Part shown: piece after piece, positions 1-7,666 of the stretch
How positions within the stretch are numbered: position 1 is the first letter of the stretch
How the letters are laid out: each line of letters opens with the position of its first letter
Origin: Rickettsiales bacterium
GTDB taxonomy: Bacteria > Pseudomonadota > Alphaproteobacteria > Rickettsiales > UBA998
DNA length: 15,243 nt
Reading direction: 5' to 3'
NCBI GenBank assembly: GCA_019749855.1
Contig: JAIEPI010000181.1
Location: 1 to 15,243 of the forward strand
The notes under the pieces: generated by a model
Seen by the model: only the letters and a program-made list of their open reading frames with translations
What the model was told of the DNA's origin: nothing
Database searches by the model: none
Made by a program: the position numbers and the translations under genes

Positions 1-1087
1 CAAGCTCATCCTCAGTAAAGCCATGATCATGCACATCTTTGATCACTTCACGCACTACTTGTAGCGCCTCTTTGGCTTTACTTGCCTGTGTTGCCAGACC
101 GCCTTGTAGCAGTTTTGAAGCGTCATCCATGACAAAGCCGGTATAAACCGAATAGGTCAGCCCGCGCTTACGACGTACTTCATCGGTCAGGCGTGAGTCA
201 AACCCGCCGCCACCCAGCATGTAATTCATCAGGTACGCCGCATAGAAATCGGGATCACTACGTGCAAGCCCAGGCAACGCAAATGTGACCACCGCTTGCG
301 GAAAGGCAGCTTTTTTAACAATTGCTTGCTGATTAAGGGGCCAAACACTCTCGCGAATGCGCTGCGGAGGCGCAATGCCGACTGGCAAAAGGCTCGCGAA
401 GGCGTCATCCACCGCTTTTGACACCTGCGCCGCTGTCACATCGCCTGAAACTGCGATACGCAATGTGTCCGCACGCAGATGTAAGCTGTTTTTTAAATCA
501 TTTCGCGTCATGCTCTTGAGTGTCTGCTCAGTACCCAATAGTGCACGCGAATAAGGATGCGAAGCATAAGCCGCCGCCCGAAAAGCTCTCGCCGCGTGAT
601 AATCGGGCTTTTGTTCCTGCAAACGCAGCTGCGAGAGCAGTTCGCCCCGAACACGCTCGATGTCACTTTTATCAAAACGTGGGGCGCTCAGCGCTAAACC
701 TGCCAACTCAATGCCTTTAGCAAAATGCTCTGACAGCGCATCCAATTCGAACGAGAGGTGATCATGGTCAAACCCCACATTCAATGAAATTGCCCGCTCC
801 TGCAGCGCCTTGGCAAATGCTTCGCGTGCAAGATCACCGGCGCCTTCGCTCAGCATTCGAGCGGCAAAATACGGCGCACCTTGTGGTGACGTAGCCGCAT
901 AGGCATCGCCACTGGCGTCAAATGCCGCACGTACTGAAACAACCGGCAGATGGTGATCCTCAATCAGCCAAACCGTCAGCCCCTTTGGGGTATGTATTTC
1001 CTGCACTTGCGGCACCGCTGCCCGTAGATGTGCGGGCATGAGAAAGAAAAAAGAAATAAGCAGAATCGGCAATAATCTAGTGAACAC
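1..1087 (-). CDS. M16 family peptidase-like protein without zinc motif (3' end cut by window edge)
   Basis: About 362 codons are present and the C-terminus lies beyond the left edge. It opens with a Sec-type signal peptide (GTG start, hydrophobic run around LLPILLISFFFL, then PAHLRA), so the protein is probably periplasmic. Where active M16 enzymes carry HxxEH, this protein has MLSEGAGDLAREAF and no zinc ligands. The later stretch LGGGGFDSRLTDEVRRKRGL followed by TYSVYTG is the substrate-binding region typical of M16 subunits that work beside a catalytic partner. The GTG at 1087 is chosen because AGGAG sits 7 bases upstream and because the next ATG, at 1039, would remove the signal peptide. 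It overlaps the end of the preceding active M16 gene by 11 bp, so translation is probably coupled. Family knowledge: such pairs form heterodimers, as with alpha/beta mitochondrial processing peptidase. Pairing here is inferred from context. Confidence 0.88.
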   Translation of the reverse strand, partial: MFTRLLPILLISFFFLMPAHLRAAVPQVQEIHTPKGLTVWLIEDHHLPVVSVRAAFDASGDAYAATSPQGAPYFAARMLSEGAGDLAREAFAKALQERAISLNVGFDHDHLSFELDALSEHFAKGIELAGLALSAPRFDKSDIERVRGELLSQLRLQEQKPDYHAARAFRAAAYASHPYSRALLGTEQTLKSMTRNDLKNSLHLRADTLRIAVSGDVTAAQVSKAVDDAFASLLPVGIAPPQRIRESVWPLNQQAIVKKAAFPQAVVTFALPGLARSDPDFYAAYLMNYMLGGGGFDSRLTDEVRRKRGLTYSVYTGFVMDDASKLLQGGLATQASKAKEALQVVREVIKDVHDHGFTEDEL

Positions 1088-2468
1088 GGCCCGTCTCCTG
1101 CAATAAAATGGGCGTTTTGCTCGCTGGCGCTGCCGCTTTGTTATCCGGCAGCAGGTAGCCTGTCACCGACAAATGATCGATCATTGTATGCGCCGCGGCG
1201 GATGAGACCTGCGCCAATGACACCGCATCAATTTTTTGCGGTAATGCGGCAAATTCTTCCGCGCTCATGCCTAATGTAAGCAATTGTGCGATTAGAAAGG
1301 CCTGACCGTCCAGTCCATCCTGTGAAAAAATAGTGGCAGCTTTGAGTTGCGTTTTAGCACGCTGCAACGCGGCCTCAGTGAATTGAGTGCGGTGAAGTAT
1401 CTTTGCCAAAGCGGCTTCATACGCCTCGCTCAGCGCCTCAGGCGTAACACCTGTGGCTGGAATCATACTCACGGAGAATTCTGTGGGCCCGATCGAAAAC
1501 GGCGAATAACCAACACTCACTGTCGTCGCTTTGCCAGTTTCTACCAGCGCTTTATAAAGCAGGCCGGTACCCTCTGCGCCTAGCATGTCCGCCAGCAACA
1601 TGAGCGGTATCGCCTCAGAAGTTTGGCCGTCACGCAGACTGGGTGCTTTATAATAGCGGCGCCATAAGGGCTGCTGAACCGTGGGATTGCTCATTTTCAC
1701 CAGCAGGCTACCGCGCTGCGGCGGTTCGCTTGGCCACACACGCGCTGGCACCTCGCGTGTATTTTTCCACTCGCCATAATAATTCTCTGCCATATCCCTT
1801 GCATCAGCGGGGGTAATGTCACCCACCAGCAATAAGGTGGCGTTTTTGGGTTGATAGTAAGTGGCAAAAAAATCCTTCGCATTCTGAGGGGAGAGCTGCT
1901 GCATTTCATGCAGCCATCCAATCACGGGCGTATGGTAGGGGTGATTTTGATATAAAGCCGCCCCCATCGCCTCAGAGAGCAGGGCCGAGGGCTGATTTTC
2001 CGTACGCAAACGCCTCTCTTCCACAATCACGTCACGCTCACTTGCATACACGGCTGCTTTGGGCTGCCAATGCAGGAAACGCTCTGATTCCAACGCCATG
2101 ACATCAGCCAGATTTTTTCTGGCCACCAGCACGTAATATGCCGTCACATCGTTATCGGTATAAGCATTGTGCTCGCCACCCAATGAGGCAATTTGCTGAT
2201 TATACGCTTCCTCACTGATCGATTCCGTGCCTTTAAACAGCATATGCTCCAGATAATGCGCCAGACCTGACTGACCTCGCGGATCCTCTGCGGAGCCTGC
2301 GCGAACCAGCAGCATATGCGCTACGGCCGGCACATAATGCTGCTCCACCACGACCACCTGAAGACCATTTTCCAATGTCATCACGGTTGAATGCACCGCA
2401 TCGCCAGCCTGCCCTAAAGAGGGAATCAGCGCCCCTAACAAACAAAAAATGGCAAGAGCATGGCGCAT
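1077..2468 (-). CDS. M16 family zinc metallopeptidase, catalytic subunit
   Basis: This 463-residue insulinase/pitrilysin-family peptidase has a signal peptide (about residues 1-21, ending GQA), suggesting a periplasmic or membrane-associated location. The inverted zinc motif HYLEH is at residues 71-75 (ligands His71 and His75, catalytic Glu74). The third ligand is probably Glu150 or Glu151 in VIVEERR, the expected distance downstream. The C-terminal half is the usual M16 second domain, and the length fits a half-size bacterial M16 protein of about 430-460 residues. Its ATG overlaps the stop of the upstream lipoprotein gene by one base (TAATG), and its own end overlaps the next M16 gene by 11 bp. 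The pair probably degrades or processes peptides in the periplasm; the substrate is unknown. Confidence 0.93.
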   Translation of the reverse strand: MRHALAIFCLLGALIPSLGQAGDAVHSTVMTLENGLQVVVVEQHYVPAVAHMLLVRAGSAEDPRGQSGLAHYLEHMLFKGTESISEEAYNQQIASLGGEHNAYTDNDVTAYYVLVARKNLADVMALESERFLHWQPKAAVYASERDVIVEERRLRTENQPSALLSEAMGAALYQNHPYHTPVIGWLHEMQQLSPQNAKDFFATYYQPKNATLLLVGDITPADARDMAENYYGEWKNTREVPARVWPSEPPQRGSLLVKMSNPTVQQPLWRRYYKAPSLRDGQTSEAIPLMLLADMLGAEGTGLLYKALVETGKATTVSVGYSPFSIGPTEFSVSMIPATGVTPEALSEAYEAALAKILHRTQFTEAALQRAKTQLKAATIFSQDGLDGQAFLIAQLLTLGMSAEEFAALPQKIDAVSLAQVSSAAAHTMIDHLSVTGYLLPDNKAAAPASKTPILLQETGRVH

Positions 2469-3073
2469 TACTGAAACAACCGATCCATCACGCTTTTTTT
2501 CTTAGGGTCAACGGAAACCGTTTTGCCCGTGTTAAGCGGCTGCTTTTTATCTTTATTGTCGCGCAATCGAGACGCCTCGCCTTTGGCGTCCAGAACGGGA
2601 TCTTCGTGTGTCTCACCGCGCAGCATATCGATAATATCCGGCTCATCCGCTTTGATCACCGCATTTTCCTGCGAAAGCTTGGAGCGAATGGATTTATCTG
2701 CTGCTTGCGTTCCCACCTTCTGCATGAACGAGCTTTCACCTGGGCTCTCCAGCTCTGCCGCTTTCACGACGGGCACGGCAGTATCAGAGGTGGCAAGACC
2801 ATCCGCTTGTTCTAAGGTCATGAGGTCTTGGCTCATCGGCGCGCCTGTCAGCAGTGAACGTGCCTGCTGATCCACATTTCCGCCGATATCTTCCTGTTTA
2901 TCATCCGAGGGTGGGCGCAGAAAAAACTCTTTGGGCACAGAGAGTGGTGGGCGCGAAACCACCTGAAACTCATCCGGCGCATCGCGCTCTAGCCCTAAGA
3001 CATCACGCGCCGAATTGGCCGTGCCACAGGCAGACAGGATTATTGGCATTAGCAAAAACACAAAAGCGCGCAT
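2468..3073 (-). CDS. bamF: DUF3035/BamF-like outer membrane lipoprotein
   Basis: A 201-residue lipoprotein. The N-terminus is a short hydrophobic signal ending in the lipobox LSAC, with Cys16 as the lipidation site. Immediately after the anchor comes a proline-rich segment, DAPDEFQVVSRPPLSVPKEF followed by LRPP, which I recognise as the signature of the alphaproteobacterial DUF3035 family, known as BamF in Caulobacter where it joins the outer-membrane beta-barrel assembly complex. The rest is charged, low in hydrophobicity and probably extended, ending DPKKKSVMDRLFQ. An in-frame stop lies two codons before the ATG, so the start is secure. lspA upstream encodes the peptidase that would mature it, and the M16 gene overlaps its stop by one base. 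The family call is firm; a role in beta-barrel assembly is inferred from the family. Confidence 0.8.
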   Translation of the reverse strand: MRAFVFLLMPIILSACGTANSARDVLGLERDAPDEFQVVSRPPLSVPKEFFLRPPSDDKQEDIGGNVDQQARSLLTGAPMSQDLMTLEQADGLATSDTAVPVVKAAELESPGESSFMQKVGTQAADKSIRSKLSQENAVIKADEPDIIDMLRGETHEDPVLDAKGEASRLRDNKDKKQPLNTGKTVSVDPKKKSVMDRLFQ

Positions 3074-3163
3074 CTCTTACACATAGCGTATGCGACGGCG
3101 AAATCAAGCGACTCCCATGCGCCCTTCACGCCATGGAGAAAATGCATCAACACAGAATGAAAC

Positions 3164-3667
3164 TTAATCGCTTGCGGACAATGAGGTCGCGCGTCCCTCA
3201 CACCAGCTATTCCATAGTAACAGCGCCACACCGCTGGAGATGCAGGCATCCGCCACATTGAAGGACGGCCAGTGATAGCCCATCACATGAACGTCCAGAA
3301 AGTCAACGACCGCGCCATAGATCAGGCGGTCAAGCACATTCCCAAAGGCACCGCCCGCGATAAGACCCAGCGCTAAGCTCATGCTTTGCTGCGAGACACG
3401 GCTGAGCCAGACAAGCAGGATGACGAGCATTATGAACGTAAAAGCAATCAGCGCATGCCGCGCATCGCTACCTTGCAACAGACCAAAACTCACCCCACGA
3501 TTCCACACCAGTACCAGATTGAAAAAGGACGTCACTGATTGCGGGATCGCCTGTTGCGCCACCAGCATCAAAATGACTTTTTTGCTCAGTTGGTCAAGCA
3601 GTGCGACCAGCCCCGCCACTAGCAATCCCCTTAGAAGATAATGATTACGCATTGCCATATTACGCAT
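3164..3667 (-). CDS. lspA: Lipoprotein signal peptidase (signal peptidase II)
   Basis: A 167-residue inner-membrane aspartyl protease that removes the signal peptide from diacylglyceryl-modified prolipoproteins. Visible family motifs are DQLSKK (25-30), WNRGVSFG (55-62), GGAFGNVLDR (105-114) and WPSFNVAD (133-140). The catalytic pair is Asp113 and Asp140. Four membrane segments are apparent, and the length matches the E. coli enzyme (164). The frame is open 13 codons further upstream, but the ATG at 3667 is preferred because GGAG lies 7 bases before it and it sits in ATGCGTAA, overlapping the ribF stop by 8 bp. Translation is probably coupled to ribF. A lipoprotein gene lies 90 bp downstream. 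Confidence 0.96.
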   Translation of the reverse strand: MRNMAMRNHYLLRGLLVAGLVALLDQLSKKVILMLVAQQAIPQSVTSFFNLVLVWNRGVSFGLLQGSDARHALIAFTFIMLVILLVWLSRVSQQSMSLALGLIAGGAFGNVLDRLIYGAVVDFLDVHVMGYHWPSFNVADACISSGVALLLWNSWCEGRATSLSASD

Positions 3668-4619
3668 TGATGTGCTCCAAATGTTGTTTCGCCTGCGAAA
3701 TATCAACGGCTATTTGTGTCTGTAGCGCGGCGTCACTGGCGAACGTCGCGTCTGGCCGTACATACGCGACCAGCTGAACGCGCAGACGCTTTCCATAGAG
3801 GTTTTCGGACGCATCCAGTGCATGTACTTCCAGCCAGGCACGCTCCCCACCATACGTAGGCCGTGTGCCCAGATAGGCGACCGCTGGCTGCCATGTCTGT
3901 GGTGTTGTCTCAGGCATGAGCGGCTCTGAGACACAATAGCGCGCCGCATAAACGCCAAATGCTGGCAATAATAATCCGGTGGGAATGATATTGGCCGTGG
4001 GATAACCCAACGCCTCGCCACGATTCTCGCCATGGCGCACCCGACCACATAGCTCGTACGGACGCCCCAATATCTCTGCTGCCTTCGCCATCTCTCCGGC
4101 GCGTAAGGCAGCACGCACGTGACTGGATGCATATTCCTGCCCTGCTACTTGCTGTGAGGCCACCGCATGATAGCCAAATTCGTACTGCTTTGCCATTCTG
4201 GCTAAAAAATCCGCGTCGCCACTACGCCCACGGCCAAAAACAAAATTCTCGCCTGTCGTCACATGACGAACCCGCAAACGCGCCACCAGTATCTCAGTAA
4301 CAAAGGCTTCGGCCGTCATCTGTGAAAGTTCGGGTGTGAATCGTGTGAGATACATGTGATCCACCCCCAAAGCGCGCAATCGCCGCATGCGAACATGAAA
4401 CGGCTCCAGTGCGAGCGGTGGCGCATCCGGCGCAAAAAACCGCCGCGGGTGCGGCGTGAAAGTTAACACCGCACTCTGTATTTTTTGCTCGGCGGCACTG
4501 GCCTGCATGGCAGACAGCACGGCGCGGTGGCCACGGTGCAATCCGTCAAAATTGCCAATCGCCAGTGCCATACCCTGCGCATGGGGCGGCAAATGCGCCA
4601 GATCACGGACGATCAGCAT
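3660..4619 (-). CDS. ribF: Bifunctional riboflavin kinase / FAD synthetase
   Basis: A 319-residue cytoplasmic enzyme that phosphorylates riboflavin to FMN and then adenylylates FMN to FAD. The N-terminal nucleotidyltransferase domain shows AIGNFDGLHRGH (20-31) with the HxGH motif at His28-His31, then TFTPHPRRFF (53-62) and GENFVFGRGRSGD (123-135). The C-terminal flavokinase domain begins near GRVRHGENRGEALGYPTANI (192-211), with the PTAN nucleotide-binding motif. The length is typical. The ATG lies three bases after the secF stop with only a weak ribosome site, which suggests translational coupling. The end overlaps lspA by 8 bp. In many bacteria ileS separates ribF from lspA; it is absent here. 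Confidence 0.96.
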   Translation of the reverse strand: MLIVRDLAHLPPHAQGMALAIGNFDGLHRGHRAVLSAMQASAAEQKIQSAVLTFTPHPRRFFAPDAPPLALEPFHVRMRRLRALGVDHMYLTRFTPELSQMTAEAFVTEILVARLRVRHVTTGENFVFGRGRSGDADFLARMAKQYEFGYHAVASQQVAGQEYASSHVRAALRAGEMAKAAEILGRPYELCGRVRHGENRGEALGYPTANIIPTGLLLPAFGVYAARYCVSEPLMPETTPQTWQPAVAYLGTRPTYGGERAWLEVHALDASENLYGKRLRVQLVAYVRPDATFASDAALQTQIAVDISQAKQHLEHINA

Positions 4620-4622
4620 ACG

Positions 4623-5570
4623 CTATCCGCGTACCGCCGAGGCAACCGTCTCTGTTTCCTCCTGCGGGCGCACCGGAAAAAAGATCAATATCGGTGCCGA
4701 AATATAAATGGAGGAATAGGTGCCGGCCATCACGCCAAAGAACATGGCCCATGCGAAGCCTTTGAGCACCTCACCGCCAAACAGCGCCAGAGACAGGGCT
4801 GCAAGCAAGGTGGTTCCCGCTGTCATCACCGTGCGAGACAGTGTTTCATTGATGGAGAGGTTGATGAGCTCATCCATGGGCATTTTTTTATATTTCCGCA
4901 TATTTTCGCGAATACGGTCATAAATCACCACCGAATCATTAATCGAATAACCGACAATGGTCATGATAGCGGCGACGGAGGTCAGCGAAAAATCAAAGCC
5001 GGTGACCACAAAAAACCCAATGGTCAGCACCGCATCATGCAGCAGCGCGATGATACCGCCCATGCCAAACTGCCATTCAAAGCGGAACCATACATACAGC
5101 ATGATCCCGACAAATGTCAGCAATGTTGCGATGGTGCCGCCACGAATCAGCTCCTGCCCCACGGTAGGTCCCACGTAATCAATCTGGCGAAATTCAACAT
5201 TTTCCCCCAGCTTTTCCGCGATGATCCCCTTCACCTTCTCGACGATCGCCGCCTGATCTGCCTTGGCATCGGCGGTAATGCGAATCAATAGTTCCTGGGT
5301 GTCGCCAAAGGTTTGCAGTGACACTTCACCGAATTTTCCTGCATCCATTGCCTGCCGCAGTGGGGTGAGGTCCTCAATGGCCTGCTGTGTGCGTATATCC
5401 ATTAATATGCCGCCACTAAAATCAATGCCCAGCGTCAAACCGCGCGTAAACAGCAACGCCAGCGTCGCCACGGTCAAGGCGATGGAGAGAGAAAACCAGA
5501 CCCAGCGCCAACGCATAAACTGGATATTGGTTTTGTCAGGAATCATGCGAATGGGAAAAAAACGTGCCAT
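4623..5570 (-). CDS. secF: Protein translocase subunit SecF
   Basis: A 315-residue inner-membrane protein that partners SecD to drive proton-motive-force-dependent late steps of Sec export. The first membrane segment (about 24-43) is followed by the family motif GIDFSGG (48-54), a periplasmic domain (about 60-135), and five further membrane segments. The conserved stretch GYSINDSVVIYDRIREN is at 207-223, including the Asp and Arg residues typical of the family. The length is normal. GGAG lies 11 bases before the ATG, a rather long spacing. secD is not next to it: the DNA upstream turns to a plus-strand gene. secF therefore starts this minus-strand transcription unit, followed by ribF three bases later. 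Confidence 0.96.
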   Translation of the reverse strand: MARFFPIRMIPDKTNIQFMRWRWVWFSLSIALTVATLALLFTRGLTLGIDFSGGILMDIRTQQAIEDLTPLRQAMDAGKFGEVSLQTFGDTQELLIRITADAKADQAAIVEKVKGIIAEKLGENVEFRQIDYVGPTVGQELIRGGTIATLLTFVGIMLYVWFRFEWQFGMGGIIALLHDAVLTIGFFVVTGFDFSLTSVAAIMTIVGYSINDSVVIYDRIRENMRKYKKMPMDELINLSINETLSRTVMTAGTTLLAALSLALFGGEVLKGFAWAMFFGVMAGTYSSIYISAPILIFFPVRPQEETETVASAVRG

Positions 5571-5635
5571 AATCTGACTTGCTCCTCAGGCAAAAGGGCG
5601 ATAAGGCTGAACGGGATGTGTACTGATATTTACAA

Positions 5636-5649
5636 GGCTTGGTCAAGCC
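5636..5649. repeat. Inverted repeat in the secF/SET intergenic region
   Basis: GGCTTG-GT-CAAGCC is a perfect 6+6 bp inverted repeat with a two-base centre. It lies in the 116 bp between the divergent secF and SET-domain starts. The two-base loop is too tight for a good RNA hairpin, so a protein-binding DNA site is more plausible than a terminator. On the minus strand the repeat contains TTGACC, a good match to a -35 box; an 18-base spacing leads only to a weak -10 candidate (TACACA, near 5617-5622). Confidence 0.35.
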
Positions 5650-5686
5650 CTTCCTCAAAATTCCTCACGCTCAAGAGTCCTGCGCT

Positions 5687-6061
5687 ATGATGCTTATTCC
5701 CTCTGAATTAAAATCCAGTCCGATTCACGGGATTGGTATTTATACCACTGAAGCCGTGCTAAAAGGCACACTGATCTGGCGGCTTGAGCCAGATTTTGAG
5801 CGCCTGCTTGATGAAAATATCGTGAAGACCTGGCCGCAGTTTCAACAGGATTTTGTGTATAAATACAGTTATCCCCATCCGAAAAACCCCTCATTGCTGA
5901 TCCTTGAAGTGGATAATGGGCGTTTCATGAATCATAGCCTGACACCCAATACGGATTTCAATACTGTTTACGAAGGCTACGCGCTGATCGATCTGCCCGC
6001 TGGCACTGAGATGACCTGCAATTACAATGAGTTTCATCCCGGCTTTGTGATGACACTTTAA
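5687..6061 (+). CDS. SET domain-containing protein (putative protein-lysine methyltransferase)
   Basis: A small soluble protein of about 124 residues, essentially one bare SET domain. The N-terminal SET motif is SSPIHGIGIYTTEAVLKGT (10-28), with the GxG-type cofactor loop at Gly15-Gly17. The core motif NGRFMNHSLTPNT (77-89) carries the NHS triad (82-84) that helps bind S-adenosylmethionine. The C-terminal motif AGTEMTCNYNEF (105-116) contains Tyr113 at the usual catalytic tyrosine position. No pre- or post-SET cysteine clusters are seen. The frame is open back to a TTG at 5639, but ATG at 5687 or 5690 is preferred: similarity to SET proteins starts just after, and a weak AAGAG lies about 10 bases upstream. 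murJ follows after 6 bp, so the two are probably co-transcribed. The target is unknown. Confidence 0.85.
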   Translation: MMLIPSELKSSPIHGIGIYTTEAVLKGTLIWRLEPDFERLLDENIVKTWPQFQQDFVYKYSYPHPKNPSLLILEVDNGRFMNHSLTPNTDFNTVYEGYALIDLPAGTEMTCNYNEFHPGFVMTL

Positions 6062-6067
6062 CCTGAT

Positions 6068-7666
6068 ATGAGCCTCCTTCGCTCATCCGCCATTGTTGGC
6101 AGCCTAACCTTAGTGTCACGCATCTTCGGTTTTGTGCGCGATATGCTGGTGGCGTATTTTCTGGGCGCCAGCTTTGCAACCGATGCGTTCTTTGTCGCGT
6201 TCAAGCTTCCGAATTTCCTGCGCCGCCTCTTTGCGGAGGGTGCCTTTAATGCAGGGTTCTTGCCGATGTTCGCCGGTATGATTAAAACTGACGGCAAACC
6301 AGCCGCGCGCCAGTTTGCTTCGGAGGCGGGCTCTTTTCTGCTGGTCGTCGTCACTGCAGTCACGGTGCTGGCGATGCTCTTTACGCCGCATGTCGTTTTG
6401 CTGATGGCCCCCGGATTTGCCGATGAGCCACAAAAATTCGATCTGGCGGTAGCGCTCACGCGCATCACCTTTCCCTATATTGTGTTTATCTCGATGGTGA
6501 GCCTCATGGGCGGTATCCTCAATAGCATGGATAAATTTGCCTCAGTGGCCGCGGCGCCCATTGGTATGAATCTGGCGATGATCGCAGGATTATGGCTGTT
6601 TCGTCCTTACGTGCCCACCGATGGCCATGCCTTGGCGTGGGGTGTGGTTTTAGCGGGAATCCTGCAATGTGTGTGGCTCGGCTGGTCATGCGCGCGCCTT
6701 GGCATGCTGCCGACGCTGTGGTTACGCCCACGGCTGACTCCACAAGTAATGACATTGCTGGCGCGTATTGCTCCGGCGGCGATTGGTGCGGGCGTCATGC
6801 AAATCAATCAGGTGATGGATGTGGTACTTGCCTCATTGCTCACCTCCAATGCCATTTCCTTTTTATATTATGCGGACCGGATTTATGAGTTGCCGCTCGG
6901 GGTGATTGGCATTGCCGTTGCCACTGCCTTATTGCCACTATTGTCCCGTGAAATTCGGGCAGGAAACATTGATCAAGTGCAGCGTCACGTCAATCAGGCG
7001 ATCATGCTCGTGTTGCTGTTTGGGCTACCTTCCGCTGCCGGACTCTTTGCGTTAGCCACCCCTATTATTCAGGGGCTGTTTCAGTATGGCCAGTTTGATG
7101 CCAGCGATACGGCAGCGGTCTCACCAGCGCTGATAGCGTTTGCCGCCGGATTACCGGCATTGCTGCTGATTAAAATCCTATCAAACTGTTTTTATGCTTC
7201 ACAAGACACAAAAACGCCGATGAAAATTGCAGTGCTCTGCATTGGAGTTAACTTTATCAGTAACATTGTGCTCATGCAGTTTTTCGCGCATGTCGGGCTG
7301 GCTATGGCCACCAGTATCTCCGGTTGGCTCAATGCGGTGTTACTGTCGCGGCAACTCCATGCGCGGCATCTGTTTCGACCGGACCGCGCCTTGGGTATTT
7401 TTCTCCTCAAGGCGACATGTTCCAGTGTGTTGATGATTGCGGTATTGCTTGTGGTTCGACCACTGGCGGCGGAGTGGCTGCAGGGTCCTGTTCACCTGCG
7501 TGCACTCGCACTCAGCGGATTGATCATGCTGGGTGGGGCCGTTTATTTCTGTGGCATATTGCTCACACGTGCGATCGATCCAGCCCTGCTTAAGCGCTTG
7601 CGCCGAAGCCGAACCACAGCAACATCAGCGTACCCAGCACCAGACGATACCACGCAAACGGGGTAA
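6068..7666 (+). CDS. murJ: Lipid II flippase MurJ (MviN)
   Basis: A 532-residue polytopic inner-membrane protein of the MOP exporter superfamily that moves lipid II from the cytoplasmic to the periplasmic face for peptidoglycan synthesis. The N-terminus shows the family signature: SRIFGFVRDMLVAYFLGAS and TDAFFVAFKLPNFLRRLFAE, followed by GAFNAGFLPMF. Internal motifs include LPLGVIGIAVATALLPLLSR and GLFQYGQFDASD. About 14 membrane segments are apparent. There is no Shine-Dalgarno sequence before the ATG, which follows the SET gene stop by 6 bp, consistent with coupling. The last 25 codons (RSRTTATSAYPAPDDTTQTG and nearby) are polar, look unlike conserved MurJ and lie antisense to the end of uppP, overlapping it by 77 bp. 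Confidence 0.96.
   Translation: MSLLRSSAIVGSLTLVSRIFGFVRDMLVAYFLGASFATDAFFVAFKLPNFLRRLFAEGAFNAGFLPMFAGMIKTDGKPAARQFASEAGSFLLVVVTAVTVLAMLFTPHVVLLMAPGFADEPQKFDLAVALTRITFPYIVFISMVSLMGGILNSMDKFASVAAAPIGMNLAMIAGLWLFRPYVPTDGHALAWGVVLAGILQCVWLGWSCARLGMLPTLWLRPRLTPQVMTLLARIAPAAIGAGVMQINQVMDVVLASLLTSNAISFLYYADRIYELPLGVIGIAVATALLPLLSREIRAGNIDQVQRHVNQAIMLVLLFGLPSAAGLFALATPIIQGLFQYGQFDASDTAAVSPALIAFAAGLPALLLIKILSNCFYASQDTKTPMKIAVLCIGVNFISNIVLMQFFAHVGLAMATSISGWLNAVLLSRQLHARHLFRPDRALGIFLLKATCSSVLMIAVLLVVRPLAAEWLQGPVHLRALALSGLIMLGGAVYFCGILLTRAIDPALLKRLRRSRTTATSAYPAPDDTTQTG

Noticed and set aside
3049..3258. Short minus-strand open frame between lspA and the lipoprotein gene
   Set aside because: It overlaps the end of lspA and the start of the lipoprotein gene in another frame, has no motif, and has no ribosome site that I can see.
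4485..5291. A 268-codon plus-strand open frame opposite ribF and secF
   Set aside because: Its translation is rich in His, Gln, Arg and Asn with no recognisable motif, and both opposite-strand genes have full family signatures. It is a frame shadow.
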